24,687 nucleotides of DNA from the NCBI GenBank assembly GCA_015039465.1, contig MU130299.1:119649-144335 (forward strand). The letters are read 5' to 3'. The stretch comes from Phlegmacium glaucopus (taxonomy: Eukaryota; Basidiomycota; Agaricomycetes; Agaricales; Cortinariaceae). Numbering within the stretch: the stretch's first letter is position 1; each line of letters begins with the position of its first letter. Made by a program: the position numbers and the translations under genes. Of this stretch, positions 1-8,415 are shown one piece after another. The notes beneath the pieces were generated by a model. The model saw only the letters and a program-made list of their open reading frames with translations, did not search any database and was not told the DNA's origin.

Positions 1-1137
1 CGAGCGACGGGCGGCAACGGGAATCAAAAAGGGAATCGTGGGAACATGATTAAACAGGCAATAAAATGGGCAACGGCGGCGACAGGGGTCGACAGGGGGA
101 TGACGACGAGATATAGAAAAAACGAGTGGGGGCGGTGACGGTTGGTGACGGCGGTAATGATAATTTGGCTCTCAATGAGCAATACGGGATTCAGCCAAGA
201 AAAGGGGTGTCGACAGTGGGGAAAAATGATAGCCAGTACACAGCATCATAGGTACTAGACAAAAGTGACTCGGAAAATAGAATAGAAACGACGGTCAGCG
301 TCGTCATCAAAAGAAATTGTGCACGCACGACGTGGGCAGTTCCAGCATCCCAAATAAAGTCTTCCAGTTGTAAAATCTTCCCGGAAATCCCTCCAACAAC
401 TTCCATCTTTCCAAAAATAATTCATCAATCATCAAAATCCTTCCAAAAATATCCTTCAATCCTTCAAAATATCCTTCAGTCTTCCTAAGAAATCCTTTGA
501 TCTCCTCAAAATTGAAAGAAAGTTCTTCTGCCCCCGAATTGGAGGACTTCAACTGCGCCAATCATCAATGGCGGCTTTTCTTCTTATGGTATATCGGCAC
601 CGCATCCGCCTTCTGCAAGTTTAGAGGCTGTGCAGCCTTACTTCTGCCCCGGCGACGCGAGGACTTGGACTTCGAACAGGTGCGCTCCGAGCAAGCGGCT
701 TTTCTTCAGTGCTTCGACAAGCAGCATCAGAGTGACGTCAGAGTGCGAGTCTGCAACTCCAGCAACATCCGAGAGGTCGAGAGGTCGAGCAAGCAGCGAG
801 GGACAAGGGGCCAGCGATGCAACGAGTCGACGACGAGGTGTATCTGTTACTGACCCACCTGAGAGGACAGGATCCGTTTGTGTTGAAATAAGCTTAGTGA
901 TCAACATATTAAGCCATCGAAAATAACACTATGATTTCGCGTTTGACCTCGGTGAGCTCGTGAGGCAAACGGATAGGTAGTTACAATAAAATCTACCTAC
1001 TTTATATACTCAGTAAGACAAAGGAGTAAACTACAAAGAAACAATAAGAACACCGAATATAGAAATCTCGGTGGCACCATTGTGCATGCTCATACAAGAT
1101 CCGGAATTTCAACACTACTGTCACTACGGGTTCTACT
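1..1137. other. Left flank without a supportable gene
   Basis: Short overlapping ORFs occur on both strands between about 190 and 930, but none has recognisable motifs or convincing splice structure. A degenerate tandem run of an 'atccttcaa' unit lies at about 428-488, and a doubled 'gaggtcgag' lies near 774-790. From about 1100 the sequence approaches the inverted LTR-element arm that starts at 1138. I see no RNA gene here. Confidence 0.5.
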
Positions 1138-1230
1138 TCTACTCATAAGAAGACCAATGGATGCACCTTGAAGGTTAGCACCCTCATCGACAATATGCAA
1201 GAGTAAAATCGCCCCGGAAGGCGATTTGGA

Positions 1231-1238
1231 GGGTGAGT
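1231..1238. repeat. Left target-site duplication (GGGTGAGT)
   Basis: Eight bases identical to 2290-2297, immediately outside the left inverted repeat. They coincide with the purine-rich tract just before the LTR. Confidence 0.9.
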
Positions 1239-1565
1239 CAAGGGGTACTCACTGGCAAATGCCGAGGCACGGTGTAGGAGGGGAGGGGGTGCCAGAGGAC
1301 GGCTTAATAAAAAATTTCCCAATCATACCTTTTCTGGCTACGTAATGGTCCAAATACACTCTGTTCGACTTTCTGAGCAAGTTTTCATGTCTAAAAGTCT
1401 GATTTTCACCTAATGCACATGAAAAAGGTCGAACTGAGTCATCTGCTGATGTAACACACCGCGACAACCGTCGGAAAATTTTCTTGAAGAGGTTGTAAAG
1501 TCTTGTCAAACTGTCAAAAATTCTCTGCTGCAGCTTTACCAATTTCTGATGGACATTCTACAAGG

Positions 1566-2134
1566 ATGGCATTACGGTTAGCACCGCTTTTGCATCTATA
1601 ACCTGCTGAACTCACGATTGTACCCTTAGTGACGACACTGTGGAACCATCCCAAACTGCAACCCATCAAGGAGATAGGGACACTGAAGAGGAGAGTGAGG
1701 ACGAGGAAGAAGAGGAAGAAGAGAACGACGAACCCGAACCTCAGGCCGACGAACCGCACCAATCACTTGAGGGGTTTGAACAACCAGCGCCAACTCTTCC
1801 GAACATAACGACTCCCGCTGAGGGAGGGCTGACGTCACGGCTCCGTAAACGAAGGGTCCTAGAGGTGGAGGAAGAAAACTTGTGTGCTGATGAAGGCTGC
1901 GAAACAACCATAGAAGAGGTCGACCTTCTCTGTTGCGATGCACCTGGCTGTGGTTTAACAGTAAGCTGATATTCTTTTTTATACTTTCACTGCCTGGACT
2001 TACCATGGGTATAGTATCACCTAACGTGTCAAGGTCTCTTTGAAAAACCTTCCAGCGGGTGGTTCTGCGACGACGAATGTAGGAAGAACGCAGGTTGGCG
2101 GGTAGGCAGTCGAAAGCGTAGGAGAAAGGAGTAG
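1566..2134 (+). CDS. Acidic PHD-finger protein carried by the transposon, 153 aa
   Basis: The three-exon model is 1566-1576, 1630-1960 and 2015-2134, with introns GTTAGC..TTAG (53 nt) and GTAAGC..TATAG (54 nt). The joined frame is open from ATG to TAG. Residues about 20-43 are almost all Asp/Glu. A C4HC3 PHD-type zinc finger follows: C89-x4-C94-x10-C105-x5-C111-x4-H116-x2-C119-x12-C132-x3-C136, with the family's Trp two residues before the seventh ligand. The C-terminus ends in a basic RKRRRK stretch that could act as a nuclear signal. PHD fingers usually read histone tails, so a chromatin role is plausible but inferred. The 11-nt first exon is the weakest part; exon 2 could belong to a different upstream exon. 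The whole gene lies inside the 1239-2289 element, so it is either transposon cargo or a captured host fragment. Confidence 0.72.
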
Positions 2135-2189
2135 ATTACGTGTTGTCATCACAAACCTGTCATCGAAAACGGCGTCGGAACTTGCCGAA

Positions 2190-2207
2190 CCTTCCTAATT
2201 AGGAAGG
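2190..2207. repeat. 18-bp perfect palindrome
   Basis: CCTTCCTAATTAGGAAGG reads the same on both strands. It lies 56 bp downstream of the PHD gene stop and 82 bp inside the right end of the transposon. It could be a subterminal protein-binding site or part of a 3' processing signal; I cannot tell which. Confidence 0.8.
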
Positions 2208-2289
2208 AGGGGAGGGGGAGAGGGCCCATAGGGTACTTAATCGAAAAAATCAACATAATATCTAACAAAAATTTTCTGCGTACCCCTTG

Positions 2290-2297
2290 GGGTGAGT
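2290..2297. repeat. Right target-site duplication (GGGTGAGT)
   Basis: This is the second copy of the 8-bp duplication. Its final T is also the first base of the LTR (TGTAAC). Confidence 0.9.
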
Positions 2298-2560
2298 GTA
2301 ACAATCTGTAACATTGTTGCATCATTCTTTATTCTCTATTTTTATTTTACTTATCTTTTACCTTCACATTATCCTACTAATGAATTATTCACATGTTTCC
2401 GGAATGAGATCAGGCATTCCAGAAACATGAATAATTCATTAGTAGGATAATGTGAAGGTAAAAGATAAGTGAAATAAAAATAGAGAATAAAGAATAAAGA
2501 ATGATGCAATGATGTTACGGATTGTTACACTCACCCTCCAAATTGCCTTCCAGGGTGATT

Positions 2561-2641
2561 TTACTTTTGCATATCGTCGACGAGGGCGCTAACCTTTGAG
2601 GTGCATCCATTGGTCTTCTTATGAGTAGAAGTAGAACCCAT
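2561..2641 (-). CDS. 26-codon ORF in the short LTR element
   Basis: ATG at 2641 and TAA at 2563-2561 give a small protein, MGSTSTHKKTNG at its start and ALVDDMQK at its end. It sits between the leader and the polypurine tract. Codon positions are largely kept in the inverted copy at 1138-1209 (conservative changes, same stop), which hints it was once coding. It may be the first codons of a gag gene left after an internal deletion. No function can be assigned. Confidence 0.35.
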   Translation of the reverse strand: MGSTSTHKKTNGCTSKVSALVDDMQK

Positions 2642-2951
2642 AGAACCACTAGTAGCTCTGTTGTTGGTAGCTATGTGATTATTGATTTAAATAGGCACTC
2701 AACAGAAATAAAAGAAATTGGTTTGGTGGAGGGGTTGTCGACAGTGACAGTTATTTCCGGTTGATCAGGCCAGAAAGGTTCCAAGACAGTTGTCGACAGT
2801 TAATTCGTGTTTCACGTCAAAAAGATGTGACAAAAAGATACACAAGTGACGGTTAGGTAGCTGGTGTAATGTTTTAGTCACACAAGAGTTCAACAGACGG
2901 TTTAAATGATGTGAATTTCACTAAAGAAAAACTGTCTAAATTCCGTGCTGC

Positions 2952-2959
2952 TTTTATAC
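2952..2959 (-). promoter_or_regulatory. TATA box of the LTR
   Basis: TATAAAAG on the minus strand, about 220 bases into the LTR, is where a Pol II start would be expected at the U3/R border. It would drive transcription towards the 26-codon ORF. Confidence 0.45.
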
Positions 2960-3180
2960 TAAAAACAAGGTGTAGTTATCACATGAAAATAAGGAATGTG
3001 ATAATAAAAAGGAGGTCCGTAAATTCCTATCAACGAGGGGTAAAATGTAGGGAATGAGATCAGGCATTCCGGAAACATGTGAATAATTCATTAGTAGGAT
3101 ATTAATAATGTGAAGGTAAAAGATAAGTAAAATAAAAATAGAGAATAAAGAATGATGCAACGATGTTACGGATCGTTACA

Positions 3181-4154
3181 GTAGCATCATTCCGACATTG
3201 CCACTGCTCACATTGGCGTGGAACTCTGTTTACTGGATACCTAACAATCGATGGAGGCAGATGTGCGACTCTGACAAAATTTTAGCCGAGGTGAGCATTT
3301 AATCTTTGTTCTCGTAGTTGTATTGGGACTGGCTCGGAGTTTGCGGCGGTCGGGATCTCGCTCAAGTAATCGTTGTTGCCTCCTTGCAAGGAACTTTGAT
3401 ATCAGTGCTCCACCCGAGACGGAGGAGGGACATCAAAAATAGCTTTGTCAGACGTTTCGCACTTTAGAAACATTCGCAGCTCACTTATATCTAGGTCATC
3501 TTTCCGGCTGCGATGGAGTGCAAACTCTTCTTTACACCGCGTCAACGATAAATACGATACCTCTTATATACCCATCTCGGCAATTTTCTTTCTTCCAGTT
3601 CTGTTTTTCACACTTTCTCTGTTACTACCTCGCCTTTTTATGAATTTGATCCCCCTTATCTTACTTTCTTTTTGTATGTTTTTTATATATCTTTGCTTGA
3701 CTATCAGCCATCCGTTCAATAGCCCATTTATCCTCCTTTTCTTTCAGGAATCACGCTCGTTTGGTAGAAAGCTAACACGACACCCACACGCATATATTGT
3801 ATATGGACATTTATCATCTGTTTTGGTATCCACCACGCTCTTTTCATCTCGCTTCGTTCCCGTCCGGCGTTCCTTACGACACGACTTACCTTTCCAATAA
3901 TTTGACGACGAGTATCTCTTCTACATCCTACACTGACCCATTTTACTACCTTCGACACCCCTTCACTATTCATTCCTTTTCTTCCCTACCCCTTGATTTC
4001 AGCTTAATCTTGGGGCAGGCCGGTAACGATAATTTGGGTACTTGCCAGGCTAATCGGAGAGTGCCATTAGCTCAGTGTAAGTCGGAAGTGAGAGAGAGAG
4101 AACCACGATGAGGAAAAATCGCAAATGGCAAAAAAAATCGTCACATATACATAC
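3181..4154. other. Intergenic stretch, no supportable gene
   Basis: Between the LTR element and the GPR1-family pseudogene there is T- and C-rich plus-strand sequence. A hydrophobic plus-strand frame at 3445-3900 is open, but it has no ATG at the assigned start, no motif, and a composition expected of T-rich DNA. The missing 3' exons of the GPR1-type gene should lie here on the minus strand, but I could not find them. A (GA)n run sits at about 4088-4101. Confidence 0.5.
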
Positions 4155-4791
4155 CTGAATATTGCATGAATGAGCATTCCAGCCAGCATGAACCAAACTA
4201 CGAGATACAATCCAATAGCGTTTGCTAATTCTTGTGGGATCAGAGTATGCAGCTATGATGATTCCTGATCCTGGGATAAGAATGGTGGCATAGGACATCC
4301 AGAAGCAGCCATAAGAAGCCAAAGCTACGATTGAGGGCCAGAAACAATAATTCTTTTCTTTAATAAATATGACGTATGAAATCGCTCGGAACTGGAATGA
4401 TCAACCTTTTTCTTTTTCTTTAGGAAGGAACGGCGCTAGTACTACTAGTAGTAGAAAAATGTAAAGGTTTTCTTTTGTCTTTCAAAATAACCAACTTACC
4501 TGCAGCTTCAAACACGATGCCTTTGAGGAATTCCCACATTCTTGCAATGAATTTCAAGAGACCACCAGCGAAAATAGCCATCCCAACGACACAACATTTA
4601 GGGTATGAATACTTATACCACGTGTATGGACGATGAATAAGGCTAGTAGGACTGTGGAGGCTGCGAAGGAGAATACACCGCTAGAGAAGTCAGGGAAGTG
4701 GTGGAGACTGTAAGACTGAAGAGAGGTGGAAAGGACGTACGCAGGGGCTGAATTAGCTATCCTTGATGGACTTCTCTGCGCCGATTCTTTC
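4155..4791 (-). pseudogene. GPR1/FUN34/YaaH-family acetate transporter pseudogene
   Basis: The family comprises six-helix plasma-membrane acetate/ammonium transport proteins (yeast Ady2/Ato, Yarrowia Gpr1). The first recognised segment (4500-4791) ends in GMAIFAGGLL, IARMWEF and GIVFEAA, matching the family's helix 2 and MWEF region. A 175-nt GTAAGT..GTAG intron (4325-4499) follows. The second exon (4155-4324) reads LASYGCFWMSYATILIPGSG, then IIIAAYSDP, then in another frame ELANAIGLYLVVWFMLAGML. Two frameshifts are visible: one near 4590 between 'LNVV' and 'VVGMAIF' (fits loss of one G), one near 4230 between 'YSDP' and 'ELANA'. After a GTATGT donor at 4154 I find no exon for the last helices, so the gene also looks 3'-truncated. 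The N-terminus is poorly matched. Sequencing error could explain a single-base shift but not the missing 3' end. Confidence 0.85.
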
Positions 4792-5420
4792 CCGTTCTAC
4801 TCACAGTCGGCGACTTTGTCGTTTGACATCACGGGTTCAAAGAGGATCCCGAGAGGAAAAGCGTTGGGGTGTTCAAAGAAAGCTGTCGGAAAGAATGAGA
4901 GAGAGAGAGCGAGACGAAGTCAAACTCCCACGGCAGAGCGACAAGATGCAGATTATAAACTGAATCCTAGAACCTAAAAGTCCCCTAGTCGACTTTGTTT
5001 AGGTGATTCTTGTAGTAAGGGAAAAAAGTTTAAAGGACACGAAAATATGGGATACAAAAAAAATGCACCTGAAGTTCGACAGTAGAAATGTTTAGTTCAG
5101 AATAATATATGACTGAAACCATGACCTGAACCAAAAGTATACGGATAATGTGAACCATACTGCTGTAGTTCAGGGAGTACACATTTTCCGAGGTAGAGTC
5201 CGACACGGTCGTGCACCACCGCATGCTTAACCTCAGCAACCATGCTTGCAACAGTATTCAGGTCCCGACGGATTGCTCCACATTGGCTCCACAATTCATC
5301 GATTTAACCAAAAGGTGTATTTCAGGTTGTACCAAGGTGCACACCTGAAATTTCGAAATGCAGGTACATATGAGCTGTAAAGCAGTCCCAAAAAAAAGAA
5401 ACTCAAATTCTTTGGAGTAG
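4792..5420. other. Intergenic; one possible minus-strand exon
   Basis: A (GA)n microsatellite lies at about 4896-4909. A minus-strand frame at 5170-5290 reads IRRDLNTVASMVAEVKHAVV, which has a protein-like composition and an open frame. I do not recognise the family and cannot place its splice sites. The rest up to the ATG12 promoter shows nothing clear. Confidence 0.25.
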
Positions 5421-5430
5421 GTCACGTGAC
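5421..5430. promoter_or_regulatory. Palindromic E-box GTCACGTGAC upstream of ATG12
   Basis: A perfect 10-bp palindrome around CACGTG ends 62 bp before the ATG12 start codon. It is a high-affinity site for bHLH factors and identical to the core consensus of the animal TFEB/CLEAR element that controls autophagy-lysosome genes. In fungi the same core is bound by Cbf1- and Pho4-type bHLH proteins. The regulator here is unknown. Confidence 0.6.
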
Positions 5431-5492
5431 TTGTCAGAGCAAAGGTTCAGCATCTCGCTCCTGGCTCCCGCTCCTGGCTCTCGAATCGCAGC

Positions 5493-6106
5493 ATGGCTCA
5501 AACGGCCGGAAACCCTGAGTTGACCCCTCGACAGGGCACTCGTGCTCTTCCAACATGGAATATGAATAATGAGTTGGAAGACGAAACACTAAAGGTATTT
5601 GAAACATACAAGAAAAAGGATTCTTCCAAGGGTACGCGAATATCTTGGCTCCTATTTCCTGATAAACTTTCACATGATTGTCCATATAGTTGTTGTGCGC
5701 TTCAAAGGCGTCGGGAACGCGCCAATCATGAAACAGAACATGTACAAGATTACGGCTACCAATCGATTTCAGGCTGTGATTCAATTCTTGAGAAGAGAAC
5801 TGGGGTGGCAAAGTGGAGAGCCCCTAGTACGTTCATGATTCATGCTTTCGACACCATGGATGAAGAACTATTATTACTCCAGTTTCTATATATTAATTCC
5901 ACCTTTTCGCCAGCTCCAGATGATACTGTATTGAACCTCTTTAAGGTCAGCGGTTTACTTTCTTCACTGCTGTCGTTCTTTATTAACAAATCTAGTCTTT
6001 TTCAACCGAGGGTTATCTCATTGTCAATTACAGGTGAATGCCATCTGATCTCACTGACTTTGTTCATACTGATTCTATGATCAGTACGACGCCTGCTTGG
6101 GGGTGA
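5493..6106 (+). CDS. ATG12: Autophagy ubiquitin-like protein ATG12, 132 aa
   Basis: ATG12 is activated by ATG7, passed to ATG10 and joined to ATG5; the ATG12-ATG5 conjugate with ATG16 promotes ATG8 lipidation on the forming autophagosome. Exons are 5493-5631, 5690-5826, 5883-5945, 5996-6033 and 6085-6106 (399 nt with stop); the four introns are 50-58 nt and GT-AG. After a polar N-terminus (about residues 1-44) comes the ubiquitin fold: KVVVRFKGVGNAPIMKQ, then YKITATNRFQAVIQFLRREL, then LFLYINSTFSPAPDDTV. The last exons give GYLIVNYS and TTPAWG followed by stop. The terminal Gly is directly exposed, as in other ATG12 proteins, so no protease processing is needed and covalent conjugation should be possible. 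The start is the first ATG after the promoter E-box and gives a length normal for fungi. No lesion is seen. A read-through of the last introns gives a false longer ORF. Confidence 0.95.
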
Positions 6107-7486
6107 TTGGCTTTACTTTTTACCTAGTCCGCATGTAGTTGCGCCCACCAAACCGTACTAAAATCAAACTGATCGCGTATTGCTTCCCACGTCCAACGCG
6201 TCTTTTTAATTAATGCCCCTTTTCTCTTATCGTAGACGCGTTATCCATCGTTGTGTAGTGCAGAAGCTGGCCATAAGTCCACTCCGGGTCATCGTGCGGG
6301 AAAGCGGGGGAACGGGTTAATTTATGATTTTCGGCATCAGTTAAGGCTGGAATTGCTGCCTAGAGATGTATTTGGGTGACCGGCAGGATTTATCTCGAGT
6401 TTAGATGTCGTTATCGTCGATAATAGCCGCGGTGAATGGAAGGGCCAGCAGTTTTCCGAGGTCTTTTAGGGGCCGGAGTATCTGGGTTTTCCTGATTTGG
6501 CCATGTTTTTTTGGTGGGGGTGGTGCGTAATTGTATTTGGGGCTTGCTGGGGTTGATAAAACGAGTGTGGTGAAGTTGGATGGGGTATGTATGAACAGCT
6601 GCTGTGCCAGGTAGTGTTGGGGTAAATGTTTGTTGCCGGGTAGTAGGGAATGTTGGTACTGTGCCCCGAAGAGGGTTTCTAGTATTAAAGGTTTTTTAGA
6701 TGCATATTGGGGTGTTTCGTGGTGCGATGGAGACCAAGACGCCATTGAATTCTCAATACTCAAACGACGCGACGGCACGCGTCCCCATTTAGTAAAGTCA
6801 CATGATATTTGTGTTGCGATTAGGAGCAGACTTGGAGGAAATCGACTCATCATCAACTGATTATCGATAGTTTACGAAGTAGACTACTTTTTATCCGTTA
6901 TAATCTCGAAACGAACCTTCATTAATCTTATCTTTCGGCCGTCAAAGTAGCGGTTGACAACAGGCTACATCTGCCTTCAGTGAAATCATTCTAAATCTTA
7001 TATCAACACCTTTGGCCATCAATGCAGCCTTTCCTAGTATCTTCGATTTAATATACAGGCATCACTGTGCATGCCTATGTGTATCCAACCTTTCATCAGC
7101 ATCTATTGTCTGGATGGTACGTCTTACAGATCTCTTCATGTTGGATCTGTTTTTGCCATTGTCAGGTTCAGACTGGAAAATTATATCCATCGATCATCAA
7201 TCGATAACGGGCCTCAATATCTTTGATGGATGTTGTCAGCCTATTGTCTCTCATCTTTCCAGATGGTCAACAAATAGTTGATCTGAGCATCGTGAAACAC
7301 TCCGAACAAGTTTTCTCATCACCACAAGAGTTGGTCTCCTGTTTTTGATTTTGATCAAGAATACCAGCAACTTGTCATGTAGGACCTTTACTATGGCAAT
7401 GGAAAGTTTCGGCTGACCTGTCCCGATGCACATACAGACAGATCATCTATCATCAACACCCCAAATGTTAAAACGCAGACAAGTCC
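6107..7486. other. Gene-poor stretch downstream of ATG12
   Basis: A minus-strand frame of 151 codons (6401-6856) and plus-strand frames at 6630-6860 and 7012-7281 are open, but they lack motifs, splice evidence or a coherent domain. The 6401-6600 part is strongly G-rich on the plus strand, which inflates open frames. An 'ATCGATnATCnATCGAT'-like small palindrome lies near 7190-7204. I see no RNA gene or transposon ends. Confidence 0.4.
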
Positions 7487-7507
7487 GTTGAGCAAAAATT
7501 GCTCAAC
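7487..7507. repeat. Short perfect hairpin
   Basis: GTTGAGCA (7487-7494) and TGCTCAAC (7500-7507) pair perfectly around a 5-base AAAAT loop. No gene is close enough to assign a role. Confidence 0.7.
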
Positions 7508-7880
7508 AAGTCCCAAGACCAGCCGTTAATATTTACATAACGTCTGCAAGGGGACAGTTGTGTTTTCAAGCTCCGACTATAGCTACACACTGCACCTGAT
7601 CATCAAGTATGCGCGCTCATCGTCGGAACACGTCCTCTTGACGCGTCGCAGAATCAGTAAAGAGTAGGAACACCGGAAATATGGGCAGAAAGCTGATATT
7701 TGCTCAAAAATCTCTCCTTAACCAGGAACCCATTGGTATAGTATGGGGGTATTCTCGTCGTTTCGACAACGCTTCTTCTCGCTTCTTCCATGAAGATGGC
7801 ACGTGCCACTTAATTCCCTTTTATATAATCGGACTTTAAAAGCCCACCTCGCGATTCCGTATTATCAGTCACTCTCCTTG

Positions 7881-8415
7881 GGATCAATTACTGAACTCAG
7901 TGAATATTTAGGACCCCAGATTATACGCCCCCCAAAAAAAGTGTCGGAATCTTCCGATATTTGGAAGATTTTTGGCGAATTGGTTGGAACTAGCCGTTTT
8001 CAAAATCTTCAAAAAAAATAAAATTCTCCTGACTCGGAAACGGAAGCGCATCATGATCAAGGATGGGTGGTTCCTAGTTCCTCTCTATATCCACTGTTAC
8101 GTGTGCTGAGATAGGTAGAGGTGAAAACGGACAGCGTTGATGTCATATATTCCGAGAGAAAAAAAGCAAGGATACACAAATAAAGTATTATAAGCAGTAT
8201 TTGAACTCAAAACCTTATAATATATACATACAACACTGAGATGCGCCGTGTCCGGACAAGGATATAGCTTTCATCACGGGTGTACTCTCATTTTGGGCTT
8301 GACGGTCAAAACTCTCAAAATCTGGATTGACGAACACTCTTTCTAAAGAGGGTATAATCCGGGGTCCTAGTGGCTCCTCAATTGCAACCGACTCTGTTTG
8401 ATTTATAATTGATCC
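7881..8415. repeat. Diverged inverted duplication (7881-7975 / 8303-8415)
   Basis: The plus strand at 7881-7975 and the minus strand at 8415-8303 are related. Both begin GGATCAATTA, both contain GGACCCC-GATTATAC, and both then show GTG(T/C)-rich and GAT-TTT-GA-ATTTT-like stretches. The frames open across them translate to related peptides, LGPQIIRPPKKV and LGPRIIPSLERV, so an old coding sequence is likely. I do not recognise the protein. The spacing suggests remnants of a repeat that duplicated in opposite orientations. Confidence 0.55.

Larger units (their letters stand above)
1239..2289. mobile_element. hAT-like non-autonomous DNA transposon, 1051 bp
   Basis: The ends are perfect 10-bp inverted repeats, CAAGGGGTAC at 1239-1248 and GTACCCCTTG at 2280-2289. 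They are flanked by a perfect 8-bp direct repeat GGGTGAGT (1231-1238 and 2290-2297). The opposite arm of the surrounding palindrome shows the unoccupied site, with a single GGGTGAGT followed directly by the LTR start (revcomp of 2529-2536), so the insertion boundaries are certain. Eight-base target duplications with short C-starting inverted repeats are typical of the hAT superfamily, which is the reason for the class call. I see no transposase; the only gene inside is the PHD-finger gene at 1566-2134. An 18-bp perfect palindrome (2190-2207) lies near the right end. Confidence 0.88.
1138..2410 (+). mobile_element. Inverted 3'-end copy of the LTR element, split by a DNA transposon
   Basis: Bases 1138-1238 plus 2297-2410 form one arm of a large inverted repeat; the other arm is 2411-2639. 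On the plus strand this arm reads as a decayed copy of the short internal ORF (its ATG is now ACG), then a purine-rich tract ending GGAGGGTGAG, then the LTR start TGTAAC at 2297. The order is that of a polypurine tract followed by a 3' LTR. The two arms look roughly 90% alike by eye. The centre (2401-2420) is itself a small hairpin, GGAATG/CATTCC. The arm is interrupted by the 1239-2289 transposon. LTR continuity stops at the centre, so no 3' LTR end is present. Confidence 0.7.
2411..3180 (-). mobile_element. Internally deleted short LTR retroelement (TRIM-like)
   Basis: Read on the minus strand, the LTR starts TGTAACGATC at 3180. It continues through an A/T-rich U3-like section to a TATAAAAG box at 2959-2952, consistent with an LTR promoter. 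A leader follows, then a 26-codon ORF (2641-2561), a purine tract ending GGAGGGTGAG, and a second LTR copy from 2529 that matches the first for about 120 bases. The 5' LTR may end with ATTACA near 2865 (about 316 bp), but I cannot fix that boundary or a primer-binding site. No gag-pol is present, so movement would need proteins supplied in trans. The second LTR stops inside its GGAATG..CATTCC hairpin and continues as the inverted arm, so no target duplication can be checked. Confidence 0.62.

Noticed and set aside
3445..3900. Hydrophobic 151-codon plus-strand frame
   Set aside because: No ATG at the start, T-rich low-complexity composition, and no family resemblance or ordered helix pattern.
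3990..3999. TACCCCTTG, nine bases matching the hAT-like element's terminal repeat
   Set aside because: No partner end in inverted orientation and no matching 8-bp flanking duplication was found, so it is treated as chance.
5434..5811. 125-codon minus-strand frame over ATG12
   Set aside because: It is the antisense shadow of ATG12 exons 1-2.
6401..6856. 151-codon minus-strand frame downstream of ATG12
   Set aside because: Its openness follows from G-rich plus-strand DNA; no motif, odd poly-Pro/Lys sequence and no splice structure.
7798..7807. Second palindromic CACGTG site (GGCACGTGCC)
   Set aside because: Not next to any gene I can support, so no regulatory role is assigned.
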